From assembly GCA_020002185.1 (NCBI GenBank), contig CM034544.1, positions 2,521,338 to 2,585,337 on the forward strand: DNA of 64,000 nucleotides, written 5' to 3'. Position 1 is the first letter of the stretch, and each line of letters begins with the position of its first letter. This document shows, one piece after another, positions 48,489-58,090 of this stretch. This DNA comes from Paraescarpia echinospica. Taxonomy: Eukaryota > Annelida > Polychaeta > Sabellida > Siboglinidae. A program made the position numbers and the translations under genes. The notes beneath the pieces were generated by a model, which did no database searches, had not been told where the DNA came from, and worked only from the letters and a program-made list of their open reading frames with translations.

Positions 48489-48537
48489 TATAAGTGATCG
48501 AAAAAGTAGCAGCAGTCAGTCAGTCGGTCAGTAGAGA
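48489..48537 (+). promoter_or_regulatory. Promoter of the C2H2 gene, left arm
   Basis: TATAAG at 48,489-48,494, and about 25-30 bp later an initiator-like run tcagtcagtcggtcagt just before the ATG at 48,538. Upstream (48,290-48,480) is a set of degenerate repeats with gagttacctaaaacattcc and cgctagg. The arrangement is mirrored on the right arm. Confidence 0.5.
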
Positions 48538-49359
48538 ATGCCACCACCTTTTCTTCCTACTAGATGGCAATGTCCGAAATGCGGGGGATATTTCGCGAAA
48601 CAGTCGACGTTAGAGCGACACACAAAGAGCTCGAAAAGATGCGGTAACGACGCGCTATGCGTAAAACGTCGAGAGTGTCCAAAATGTGGCGCGACGTACA
48701 CTACGCGTGCCGCTATGCTACGACACCTGAAGGAGCGGTGTGGCCGTCAGACGTCGCCACCGCCTGGTAGTAGTAGTAATGAACCGGTGGCGGCAGCCGC
48801 TAGGGCGGCGTCACCCGACGGTCTACAGAGCGTCGTGGACGAGCACCGGCGCAGCATAGAGACGTCGGTAGCGCGCGGTGCCGTGCAGTCCCGTTACAAC
48901 TATCGCATGACCGCCTGTACGAGTACGCGGGTGCTCGAACCGCGTCTGAGGGCTATGTTTCGCGAACAAAAGAATGCGTTTAAAATTAACGTAAGCTACG
49001 GTTTCGTATTACGCCACAAGTTGTCGGGTCGGTACCGATATTTTCATTCTTCCTGTAACTGTGGTGGTCGCCTCCTCGAAACGCCCGCCCTAGTTACCGA
49101 TAGCCGTTAGTTCGAACGATTCCTCGACGCCGTGCGCACGACCGACGTACTGCAGTACGCCATCGCGCAGCGTCCCGACTCGGGGTGGGTCGTCGAGCTC
49201 GTAACGAACGCCACCTATTTCGTGAACGCCATCATCGCCCATCCTATCGGGTGCGTTGGCGCGACGCTTCCCACCTACGTGCGCGCCAACAGGAACATCG
49301 TGTCGTTGACGAAAGATCGTCGAGGCACACCCTACGACGATCATCTATGCCTCTTCTGG
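48538..49359 (+). pseudogene. C2HC zinc-finger/DNA polymerase B-like N-terminus, left copy, truncated
   Basis: Codes for two fingers, CPKCGGYFAKQSTLERHTKS and CPKCGATYTTRAAMLRHLKE, each closed by a Cys. A Ser/Pro/Ala linker follows, then YNYRMTACTSTRVLEPRLRA, NAFKINVSYGFVLRH and RYRYFHSSCN. A TAG at 49,108 interrupts the frame, yet the same frame stays open for another 80 codons: FERFLDAVRTTDVLQYAIAQ, SGWVVELVTNATYFVNAII, HPIGCVGATLPTYVRANRNI and YDDHLCLFW. From memory of the families this is the N-terminal part of long metazoan transposon or virus-like proteins with a type-B DNA polymerase downstream. The catalytic part is absent: the arm ends at CTCTTCTGG, mid-gene. Identity of the polymerase is inference. 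Confidence 0.5.
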
Positions 49360-49701
49360 AGGCCGATGCACCAGAAGAGGCATAGATGATTCGTAAAGTA
49401 TTCTCGGCTGTCAACGGCTACAATCTATTGGCACTTACGTAACGTCTACCAATAGACTCAAACGATAATAACGTTCACCGAAAATAAACAACATTCGTTA
49501 CAACTCGTACGACCACCAGAAGAGGCATAGATGATCGTCGTAGGGTGTGCCTCGACGATCTTTCGTCAACGACACGATGTTCCTGTTGGCGCGCACGTAG
49601 GTGGGAAGCGTCGCGCCAACGCACCCGATAGGATGGGCGATGATGGCGTTCACGAAGTAGGTGGCGTTCGTTACGAGCTCGACGACCCACCCCGCGATGC
49701 A
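49360..49701. other. Palindrome centre (spacer plus extra repeat copy)
   Basis: Contains 11 bp (aggccgatgca), then CCAGAAGAGGCATAGATGAT (49,371-49,390), which is the reverse complement of the arm end and closes a 20-bp hairpin. A unique AT-rich spacer (49,391-49,515) follows, with a small inverted repeat (ctattgg/ccaatag). Then comes an additional 186-bp copy (49,516-49,701) of the inner end of the right arm. Confidence 0.9.
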
Positions 49702-49887
49702 CCAGAAGAGGCATAGATGATCGTCGTAGGGTGTGCCTCGACGATCTTTCGTCAACGACACGATGTTCCTGTTGGCGCGCACGTAGGTGGGAAGCGTCGC
49801 GCCAACGCACCCGATAGGATGGGCGATGATGGCGTTCACGAAGTAGGTGGCGTTCGTTACGAGCTCGACGACCCACCCCGAGTCGGG
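49516..49887. repeat. 186-bp tandem duplication at the inner end of the right arm
   Basis: 49,516-49,701 and 49,702-49,887 start with the same CCAGAAGAGGCATAGATGAT. The first copy stops at gacccaccccGCGATGCA. It has no counterpart in the left arm, so it arose after or during formation of the palindrome. Confidence 0.93.
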
Positions 49888-50523
49888 ACGCTGCGCGATG
49901 GCGTACTGCAGTACGTCGGTCGTGCGCACGGCATCGAGGAATCGTTCGAACTAACGGCTATCGGTAACTAGGGCGGGCGTTTCGAGGAGGCGACCGCAAC
50001 AGTTACAGGAAGAATGAAAATATCGGTACCGACCCGACACCTTGTGGCGTAATACGAAACCGTAGCTTACGTTAATTTTAAACGCATTCTTTTGTTCGCG
50101 AAACATAGCCCTCAGACGCGGTTCGAGCACCCGTGTACTCGTACAGGCGGTCATGCGATAGTTGTAACGGGACTGCACGGCACCGCGCGCTACCGACGTC
50201 TCTATGCTGCGCCGGTGCTCGTCCACGACGCACTGTAGACCGTCGGGTGACGCCGCCCTAGCGGCTGCCGCCACCGGTTCATTACTACTACTACCAGGCG
50301 GTGGCGACGTCTGACGGCCACACCGCTCCTTCAGGTGTCGTAGCATAGCGGCACGCGTAGTGTACGTCGCGCCACATTTTGGACACTCTCGACGTTTTAC
50401 GCATAGCGCGTCGTTACCGCATCTTTTCGAGCTCTTTGTGTGTCGCTCTAAAGTCGACTGTTTCGCGAAATATCCCCCGCATTTCGGACATTGCCATCTA
50501 GTAGGAAGAAAAGGTGGTGGCAT
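49702..50523 (-). pseudogene. C2HC zinc-finger/DNA polymerase B-like N-terminus, right copy, truncated
   Basis: Mirror of 48,538-49,359. Starts at ATG 50,523 and has the same TAG after VTDSR (stop at 49,951). The same frame continues beyond the stop to the CTCTTCTGG end, with the same motifs. Substitutions relative to the left include Val for Leu in RHK-x-SGR and Cys for Gly in SCNCxGR. The shared stop means that it predates the duplication or is functional; alternatively the segment is removed by splicing. The initiator-like and TATAAG sequences lie at about 50,524-50,572. Confidence 0.5.
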
Positions 50524-50966
50524 TCTCTACTGACCGACTGACTGACTGCTGCTACTTTTTCGATCACTTATAACAGTGCTGACTGTGGTGGTGGTGGTGG
50601 TTGCATCCTAGCGAGGAATGTTTAGGTAACTCGGAGTGCATTGTGGGTGGTGGTTGTGCCCTAGCGGAAGGAATGTTTTAGGTAACTGCGTTGTTTTGGG
50701 TAACTCGGAGTGCATTGTGGGTAACAAGTGGTGGTGGTGGTGACTACGCCCTAGCGGAAGGAATGTTTTAGGTAATAAGGGGGCGGTGTCCTAGCGGTGA
50801 TTTTTGTAACTCGGACGTTTTGGGTAATGTGTGTAATTCGGAAACGGAAAGTACATTTTCAACGTTTTATTAATTACAACATTCAAAAACAGCGTTCATC
50901 GCCTTTGTTACTAAAGCAAAGCAAGCATTGTTCGTTATTTAATCGAAAGCTAGCATTGTTCGTTCT

Positions 50967-51638
50967 TTATTCGAGTCCACTCCTGCGCTGAACGTACGTA
51001 TGGACGGCCGACTCCAGCTGAATGCGTCTGATGTAGTCGTTCCAGTTCGTTCCTAGTAGCCAGTCCGAAACGAACTGGACCAAATACAGTTCCCCCGCAC
51101 GACCCGTTTGCGGCTGCTGACCTGTTGATGTCACCGTAGTTTCGTGCAAAATTTGCACGAGTCGCGTGAAGCACGGAATAAGGGACCGACGCAGAAACGT
51201 TCCCAACACGGCGTTGAAGTGTCGCGTTACGATGCACCCCGTGTTGTCGAAGCGCTGTATGTAGACACGGTTCGGCCGTCCCGCACGATAGCCGACCATA
51301 TGTACATATGGGCAGCCCTCATTGAGCTCGCATACGCCGCAATTATTGCGCGCCCGCTCCAGTATCATCTCACCGAGGGTCTCGGCGAGGAGGGCCATTG
51401 CGAGCCGCTCATAACGCCCGACCAACTGGGCCCTGCTCGGCACGACGATTTGACGTTGCGACACACCCTCCGATAGGCTCCAACACGGAGCGCACGTCGG
51501 CCCCATCGTCCCCAGTGGCGAGTACAGGCTTTCGTTATACGTCAGTGCTGGCACTCGACGCGCGGCTGTATCCGATACACCGAGCGCCTCCTCAATTATG
51601 GCGTCCAACACATTAGCGTCACGCACTCCGCTTCCTCC
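50967..51638 (-). CDS. 3' cassette e, right arm (223 codons, unknown protein)
   Basis: Same protein as 47,423-48,094, following the acceptor gctttgtgctgtag. Differs by a few residues (SEG for SED, ARN for ARD, IRR for MSR). Family not recognised. The intact leader exon upstream makes this copy the better candidate for expression. AATAAA overlaps the stop here too. Confidence 0.6.
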   Translation of the reverse strand, partial: GGSGVRDANVLDAIIEEALGVSDTAARRVPALTYNESLYSPLGTMGPTCAPCWSLSEGVSQRQIVVPSRAQLVGRYERLAMALLAETLGEMILERARNNCGVCELNEGCPYVHMVGYRAGRPNRVYIQRFDNTGCIVTRHFNAVLGTFLRRSLIPCFTRLVQILHETTVTSTGQQPQTGRAGELYLVQFVSDWLLGTNWNDYIRRIQLESAVHTYVQRRSGLE

Positions 51639-51657
51639 CTACAGCACAAAGCATGTC

Positions 51658-51744
51658 CTACTCTTTACGTTCGGTGACCACCGTCAGCAACGCGTCTATG
51701 AAATCTCGCATACATTCACGTCTGGTGCGTTGCAGCAGCACATC
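51658..51744 (-). CDS. 3' cassette d, right arm
   Basis: Reads as the left cassette d. Its acceptor TAG (51,747-51,745) is at the same time the stop codon of cassette c. Confidence 0.4.
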   Translation of the reverse strand, partial: DVLLQRTRRECMRDFIDALLTVVTERKE

Positions 51745-51930
51745 CTACAACACATTATTATGATTAGTCGCCTGATTGTGACCTTCCTTCTCGGTCTCCT
51801 CCTCCTCCCTCTTTATAGTTCCCTCCACTTCACGTTCCAGCAGCGTTCTTACGAACGTGGCAACATCATCGTACCTCGCACGCATCCTTTCGTTGTTCTC
51901 TAACATATTCTGCAGTACGCGGCGCACTTC
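51745..51930 (-). CDS. 3' cassette c, right arm (frame-extended)
   Basis: Acceptor atatgctatag precedes 51,930. It matches the left cassette until the Glu-rich end. There a one-base deletion after GHNQA shifts the frame to TNHNNVL, and the stop becomes the TAG of the next splice acceptor. Phase at the start is unchanged. Confidence 0.45.
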   Translation of the reverse strand, partial: EVRRVLQNMLENNERMRARYDDVATFVRTLLEREVEGTIKREEEETEKEGHNQATNHNNVL

Positions 51931-51956
51931 CTATAGCATATAAACACAACTGGTAG

Positions 51957-52136
51957 TTACGGAATGCTACAAAATAAGTTCGCTTCGTAAGCTAGCCAAA
52001 ACGCCTTTATGTAATTCTCTGCCGTCTCGACTAGTAGTTGCCAGGCCTCCTCAGTTAGTTCACGTTCACGCCACCTTATCATTCGTTGTTGCACGTTCGC
52101 ATGCGTCAGCAAATCTACCAGTATCGGGCACTCTTC
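51957..52136 (-). CDS. 3' cassette b, right arm
   Basis: 59 codons after the acceptor gttgtttgtag, phase 0, ending at TAA 51,959-51,957. Essentially the left cassette b. Confidence 0.45.
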   Translation of the reverse strand, partial: EECPILVDLLTHANVQQRMIRWRERELTEEAWQLLVETAENYIKAFWLAYEANLFCSIP

Positions 52137-52155
52137 CTACAAACAACACAACACA

Positions 52156-52908
52156 TTAGGCGTCGTTGTATCTCTTCAGTGTGCGCACAGTATACGATGG
52201 CTCCACGTTCCAAGTCGTCTTACGCACACTGATCTCCACTTCCGTGCCGGTTAACTCCAGCACGGTATCGCGGAGTGGCTCCTCGCTCGACTCCACCAAG
52301 TAGTCGGCGTGATACTCGACGAGATTAGACATATGTATGTCAAACAAAGTAATCCAAAGCTCGTCTTCTTCATCCTCACCATTCCTCACCATCACACGCA
52401 ACGCGAAGAAATATTTCGGCACAAACACCTCACCGTGCGTTCGACATACCATTCGTCCGCCATTGTTTTTAGCATAACATTTCCGGCGACAACGGGAGCA
52501 TCCCAAATACGTACAATTCTCTTTGTACGACACAGCGTCGATCATAACGGGCGACTTAATCTTATAAACACCGTTGTCTGCGCACTGCAGATGCCTCAGA
52601 CTCACCAATGTAGCCCGCGATGAGGCCGTCGACTCACATTCGCGCTCGAGTGACGCGCTCCGCACTAGGGGTGGCTGCCCCACAGCCATCTCGACGGTGC
52701 CCAAGGCCTCTTCGGCGCTTCGCTTACGTCCGACGGCAACCAGCGGTGGTGCGATGAGCAGCACGGTCCTCTTAACAGGAGCCGCCCCCGTTGACACCGC
52801 TGCTACTGCTGGCGAAGGTTGCTGCTGTTGATCGACACCGGCCGCTGCTGCGGCCTTCAAACTCTGCTTGCGTGGCGCCTTCATCTTTTTTGGTATTTCG
52901 TCTGCCAT
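52156..52908 (-). CDS. RPA70-C-like single-strand DNA-binding protein, right copy (intact)
   Basis: 250 codons from ATG 52,908 (MADEIPKKMKAPRKQSLKAA) to TAA 52,156. The first 101 residues are a basic, Ala/Gln/Pro-rich leader with a likely nuclear signal (VGRKRSAEEA). The leader ends at a strong phase-0 donor GTGAGT (first base 52,605). Residues about 115-250 form a zinc-ribbon OB fold: YLGCSRCRRKCYAKNNGG, VCRTHGEVFVPKYFFALRV, ELWITLFDIHMSN and VRTLKRYNDA. The order of metal ligands, the YFFALRV strand and the ELWITLFD strand match the C-terminal DNA-binding domain (Rep_fac-A_C) of RPA70, about 140 aa long in the family. A stand-alone protein of this type would bind single-stranded DNA in replication or recombination. 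The start is placed at the first ATG after the tgtttcag acceptor; a longer frame runs unspliced from 52,986. Confidence 0.75.
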   Translation of the reverse strand: MADEIPKKMKAPRKQSLKAAAAAGVDQQQQPSPAVAAVSTGAAPVKRTVLLIAPPLVAVGRKRSAEEALGTVEMAVGQPPLVRSASLERECESTASSRATLVSLRHLQCADNGVYKIKSPVMIDAVSYKENCTYLGCSRCRRKCYAKNNGGRMVCRTHGEVFVPKYFFALRVMVRNGEDEEDELWITLFDIHMSNLVEYHADYLVESSEEPLRDTVLELTGTEVEISVRKTTWNVEPSYTVRTLKRYNDA

Positions 52909-52996
52909 TGCCGCGGGAGAACGTCTGCTGCTGCTGCTGCTGCTGGTGCTGAAACAATACGTTAGATCATCGGCGTCATACAACATAGCATTTTCT

Positions 52997-53975
52997 CAAC
53001 CGTTTTATACTTTCCAAAATAAGGCGCATGCGCACTTAACACATACCGCCTAGTCTACCGTTATCTTACAAAATAATGCGCATGCGCACTTAACAAATAC
53101 TGCCTAGTTTCCGAGGTATTTGTTTTAGGAAAAAAATTAGCGGTCACGCCAGTACATTCATCGACAAATATCTCTTTACATCGAATTTCTCTAATATCAC
53201 TTCACCGCACGATTCCCTACCCCTAACTAATCATATACAATGTTTACTTTCATGCTTTTAGCTTTTCGTTTATTGTTTTTAAAATAGCATTGTTTCAACA
53301 TAACGCGCATGCGCACTTAACGCTAATACCGTTATCTTACAAAATTACGCGCATGCGTACTTAACACATACGACGCATTTGTTTTAGGAAAAAAGTTAGC
53401 GGTCACGCCAGTACATTCATCGACAAATGTGTCTTTACATCGAATTTCTCTAATATCACTTCACCGCACGATTCCCTACCCCTAACTAATCATACACAAC
53501 GTTTATTTTCATGCTTTTAGCTTTTCGTTTATTGTTTTTGAAATTGCATTGTTCTCCGTTCACATTCCGATCGCGATAAGTCACGCGCAACAGATTACAA
53601 AATAACGCGCATGCGCACTTAACACATACTGCCTAGTCTACTGAGGAATTTGTTTTAGGAAAAAAGTTCGCGGTCACGTTAGTACATTCATCGACAAATG
53701 TCTCTTTACATCGAATTTCTCTAATATCACTACACCACACGTTTCCTGACCCCAAACTAATCATATACAACGTTTATTTTCATGCTTTCAGCTTTTCGTT
53801 TATTGTTTTTGAAAATGGAATTGTTCTCCGTTCACATTCCGATCACGATAAGCCGTAGTGTCATGCGCCACCGCTGTTTTTGACGGCGCGCGCGCGCATT
53901 GCTCATTTCATTCACGATTTTCATTCAGATACGCGTGACCGTTTCACAATTTCATCGTTTGACAATGGATAAAAC
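52997..53975 (-). promoter_or_regulatory. Promoter region with NRF-1-type sites, right arm
   Basis: TATAAAA at 53,009-53,003 and GCGCATGCGCA/C sites, in three copies of the 250-270-bp unit (marker at about 53,200, 53,460 and 53,740) instead of four. GCGCATGCGCACTTAAC recurs near 53,027, 53,080, 53,305 and 53,606. Confidence 0.6.
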
Positions 53976-53984
53976 ATCATCATC

Positions 53985-54650
53985 TCATCGCACGCCGCCA
54001 ACACATCGGTAAGACTGCTTTTATGCATGCATGCATGTGTGCGTGCGTGCGTGCGTGCGTGCATGCATTGTCACCCACCCTTTGTTTAAACAGTTGTAAG
54101 CCTGCTTGCATGCGTGTGTGCATTGTCACCCTTTGTTTAAACAGTTGTAAGCACGTAAGCCTGCTTTTACGCATGCATATATGTCACAATGGATAAAACA
54201 TCGTCTCCTCACACGCCAACACATCGGTAAGACTGCTTTTATGCATGTGTGCATGTGTGCGTGCGTGCATGCATGGTTCCCACCCTTTGTTTAAACAGTT
54301 GTAAGCCTGCTTGCATGCGTGTGTGCGTTCATGCATTGTCACCCTTTGTTTAAACAGTTGTAAGCCTGCTTTTACGCATGCATGCATGTTGTGGTTGTTT
54401 ATTTCATGCATGCGTGCATGGTTCTCACCCTTTGTTTAAACAGTTGTAAGCCTGCTTTTACGCATGCATGGTTCTCATCCTTTGTTTAAACAGTTGTAAG
54501 CACGTAAGCCTGCTTTTACGCATGCATGCATGCATGGTTCTCACCCTTTGTTTAAACCCCTTTATTTAAACAGTTGTAAGCACGTAAGCCTGCTTTTACG
54601 CATGCATGCTTGGTTCTCACCCTTTGTTTAAACACGCGTACATGTATTGT
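53985..54650. repeat. ATGCATGC/GTTTAAAC repeat block, right arm
   Basis: Mirror of 44,310-45,035, with unit order and number changed (for example cccctttatttaaacag at 54,556). Confidence 0.9.
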
Positions 54651-54667
54651 GGTTGTTTATTTCATAG

Positions 54668-54947
54668 AAAACTGCCGACATGCATAGTCCAACCGACACC
54701 TCGTCCGACATGCACGGTCACACCGACTCCAACAACACCACCACCTAGCAGCCACGATAATGATTTCGACGACGACACCAGCCTCGTTTCGACGTTCCTC
54801 CAACGGAACACCAACACTGGGTTGTGGACCACACCTATCCCAAGCACCGAATACTCTCCACGTCGTGGATTTAATATCAGGCCACAAAAACTATTTCCAA
54901 TTTCACGCGGAAATCACACCACCTCCATATGGAGCGCACTGCCATGA
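54668..54947 (+). CDS. Outward-pointing terminal exon, right arm (unknown protein)
   Basis: Mirror of 44,304-44,025: acceptor ttgtttatttcatag, then the Thr/Pro-rich and acidic frame to TGA 54,945-54,947, then AATAAA near 54,962. The protein is identical to the left copy over this exon. No known domain. It is transcribed away from the RPA-like unit, so the repeat block between them could be a shared divergent control region. Confidence 0.45.
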
Positions 54948-55244
54948 TTCGAATGCACAATAATAAATATTCTCTCTACTCACGTTTCCACTCGTCTGTA
55001 TCCAGTGCATAAACACCCTACGTACAGTGTCACCAATATATACCCTGTACGTTAGCGTATTTATGTCTTGGTTTCGTTTTAAACTCACTACTAGATTTAT
55101 TTAGTTATTTAAACGCACAACGCATTGGTTTCGTTTTGATCGGACCACTAGAACGCACAACGTTAGCCAGGTATGCTGTCATGCCGGGGTCATAGTCCAC
55201 TCCAGCAACAGCAGCGCTTATCGCAACGACACTGCTGTCAACAT

Positions 55245-55690
55245 AAGGTACAGTGGGACATTCACATAGGGCTGAAGGGGAGAGTCTGTACACAGTGGTT
55301 TTATCGCGATTATATAGTCGCGTCATATATTGCTTATGTCACTGCTGTAAACATAGGGTACAGTGGGGCATTCACATAGGGCTGACGGGGGGAGTCTGCA
55401 CACAGTGGTTTTATCGCGGTTATATAGTTGCGTCATATATTGCTTATGTCAGGACTGCTGTAAACATAGGGTACAGTGGGACATTCACATAGGGCTGACG
55501 GGGGGAGTCTGCACACAGTGGTTTTATCGCGGTTATATAGTTGCGTCATATATTGCTTATGTCAGCACTGCTGTAAACATAGTGTACAGTGGGACATTCA
55601 CATAGGGCTGACGGGGGGGGGAGTCTGCACACAGTGGTTTTATCGTGGTTATATAGTCGCGTCATATAGTGCTTAGGTCTGCACGCACTA
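55245..55690. repeat. 113-bp tandem repeat, right arm
   Basis: Four units, mirror of 43,290-43,735, with one G-run expansion (ggggggggga at 55,612). Confidence 0.92.
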
Positions 55691-56140
55691 GGTACGGCGT
55701 TGACCGCTAGGGGACAAACAAAATGATATCTACACTCACCGCTAGGTGGCAGCTCAAATGTACTTAGAGGGGGTAATCAATCACGTTTTTTATAAGTAGG
55801 TTCCCGAAAACGTTTAGTGTCAAAAAATCCTTTGATCTTTTTTTTATAAGTAGGTTCCCGAAAACGTTTAGGGGTCATTAAAACGTTTTTTATTAGTAAA
55901 GTTTTGCCTATAGGTCACCAAAGGTGGCGTGCACGGGGCCGAGTAGACCCTCTATACTACTCACACACGTTCCTGGTGCGTACTTTTCGTGTTGTTTTAT
56001 ATCTCATGAACGTTTGTACGTCTCACGTGAACTCTGACGAGTTGACGGGTGCACGGAGCCGTCATTTCAAATAAACTAATTTACAAATAAATGTATCGCA
56101 TACGTTGGATCTCTCTTAGACTTTTTAGATATTAGATTAT
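55691..56140. other. Right-arm sequence without a recognised gene
   Basis: Mirror of 42,840-43,290, including the duplicated ttttttataagtaggttcccgaaaacgtttag motif. Confidence 0.5.
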
Positions 56141-56149
56141 CAGCACATT

Positions 56150-56264
56150 TCTCGTCTGATGATGATGATGATGATGTTTATGATGATGGTGATAATAGTG
56201 ATGATGATGATGGTGATGATCACGGTGCTGATTAAGATGATGTTTATGATGATGGTGATAATAG

Positions 56265-56298
<34 letters not shown>

Positions 56299-56330
56299 CA
56301 CGGTGATGATGATGAGTGGATGAGCGGGTG
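56150..56330. repeat. (GAT)n microsatellite, right arm
   Basis: Mirror of the ATC run at 42,635-42,830. Confidence 0.95.
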
Positions 56331-56339
56331 AATTGATAA

Positions 56340-56960
56340 CAGTTGAATATTTAAACACACCACTTTCCAAGTAAATGTGTATAATATTTTATGTGATCTT
56401 CAACATCCTCCAGTTGGCGCTACAGTCACTGAGACTCTGAGGATGGTTTCCCGAAGTATTCACAATGGACGTGTGTTTGGTTTAATGTAAATTTGAGCAG
56501 TTTTTTACAACACAAGTTAAATAAAGCGTCCGCAACCATTTTCGAAAACCATTAGTGGGGTAGTTGATTAATGACTACCTCTGGTACATACCATACACAA
56601 TATGCGGAAGTTCACTGGATTAATTGCACAGTTGTACTTGGACCGAGAATTTCCTGTGGGAACCGTGATGCGTAAACGCCCGCCCCTGGATCATAGCACA
56701 CTTTCCCGGAAATCCCAACATAATGACCCGTTCGACAGTTCTCATAAGCGGCTGAAGTGTATTCAAATGCATGTCACGTGAACCACGACTGACCCAATCC
56801 TAAACAGCCGAATCTTGCATGGCAAATAGATGATTGGCTCAGCTTAACTTCGGCGTTCTGGCAAAACGATGTTTTGAGGGTACATTGAAACTGGTGTAAT
56901 CATTAGCGCCCCCTGGTGCGCGACGATGTCCTCAAATAAACGATTGACAGCTTTCGTGTC
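56340..56960. other. Right-arm unique sequence
   Basis: Mirror of 42,045-42,630. No gene or repeat recognised in either arm. Confidence 0.5.
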
Positions 56961-57110
56961 TCGCAGCAATTACGTGACTCGCAGCACTTATGCGACTTGC
57001 AGCATTTACGTGACCTGCAGCAATAACGTGACTAACAGCAATTATATGACTCGCCGCAATTACGTGACTAGCAGCAATACGTGACACGTAGCAATTACGT
57101 GACTCGCAGC

Positions 57111-58090
57111 ATCTATGCCATCATTGGAGTCGATTGGCTTTGATGTGCTCTCTACAGAAGCTATGTCATCTATCGAGTCTGATTGGCTTAGATCTGTTCT
57201 GTCCAGTAGCTATGTCATCTCTGGAGTCTGGTTGGTGTAGACCCATTCGAGAAGAGGTAGAGCTTGATTCACCTCTCGTGTACCTGTGCTGACGAGGTCA
57301 CTGCAATTTAGCTGAAACAGTTAATTTACAATATGATTAGCAGACGACTATTGCATTACATTCAAGATGTGACTAGTTCCAAATATTGCTTGCTGTTAAT
57401 TGAAATTACACACAAATAGCTTAGAAACAAATCTGGTGGCAACAAATTCTGAAGATATATGTTATTTTATTTGCGAATTTGTTTATCTCAGGTACAAAGT
57501 CATCCTTTGGTTATTGACCAGTTACATAAATGTAACATTAATACGTTATATGGTGCAAATAGAGAAACATGACAGGTTTGTGCTGGACTAGCTTATGTTG
57601 AATCTAGTTTTTTCTCTGGAACTGTAGAATGTACACTTTAAGAAAATGCCAACTGACACCTTGTCACCCTTCAAAACATTTTGATATTTTGTTGTACTTC
57701 ATGTATATGACGTCAGTGGCCAAATTACCAATTCAGTTTTAAGAAGGAGACGATCGGTGATGTTCTTTGACTTGTACAGAGATCTGTCTCCTGCTGGAAC
57801 GCGTGTTGTTGGTGTGTGCAGTCTTTGACTTCTAAAGAGGTCTGTCTCCTGCTGAAACGCGTGTTGTTGGTGTGTGCTGTCTTTGCCTCTTCGTTATGTG
57901 GTTACTTGCATTCTCCAGCGTACGTGCAGCCAGTCACGTGCGATACATTATATGAAACACACGTCGACATGAACACATTGAGATGTTTGCATAACGTGGT
58001 CTTGCAGCCAGGAACAGATCATTAGAGCATGTGTACAACGTATACGTCATGCAGGCAGTTGATAGTGTACACAATACAGGCATGATATTG
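57111..58090. other. Outer part of the right arm
   Basis: Mirror of 38,720-39,693. No gene recognised. Short frames here (57,400-57,591 and 57,816-58,025) have exact mirror copies in the left arm only because the arms are alike. Confidence 0.5.

Larger units (their letters stand above)
38497..49359 (+). repeat. Left arm of giant palindrome
   Basis: This 10.9-kb arm is repeated in inverted orientation at 49,702-58,314. Landmarks pair at constant coordinate sums: C2H2 start 48,538 with 50,523 (sum 99,061), RPA-like stop 46,904 with 52,156 (99,060), outer exon 44,025 with 54,947 (98,972), and 39,404 with 57,400 (96,804). The jump between the last two sums is a 2.18-kb block (39,694-41,870) present only here. 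Outside the indels the arms differ by scattered single-base changes. The outer boundary lies in a 92-bp repeat and is uncertain by about one unit. Confidence 0.95.
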
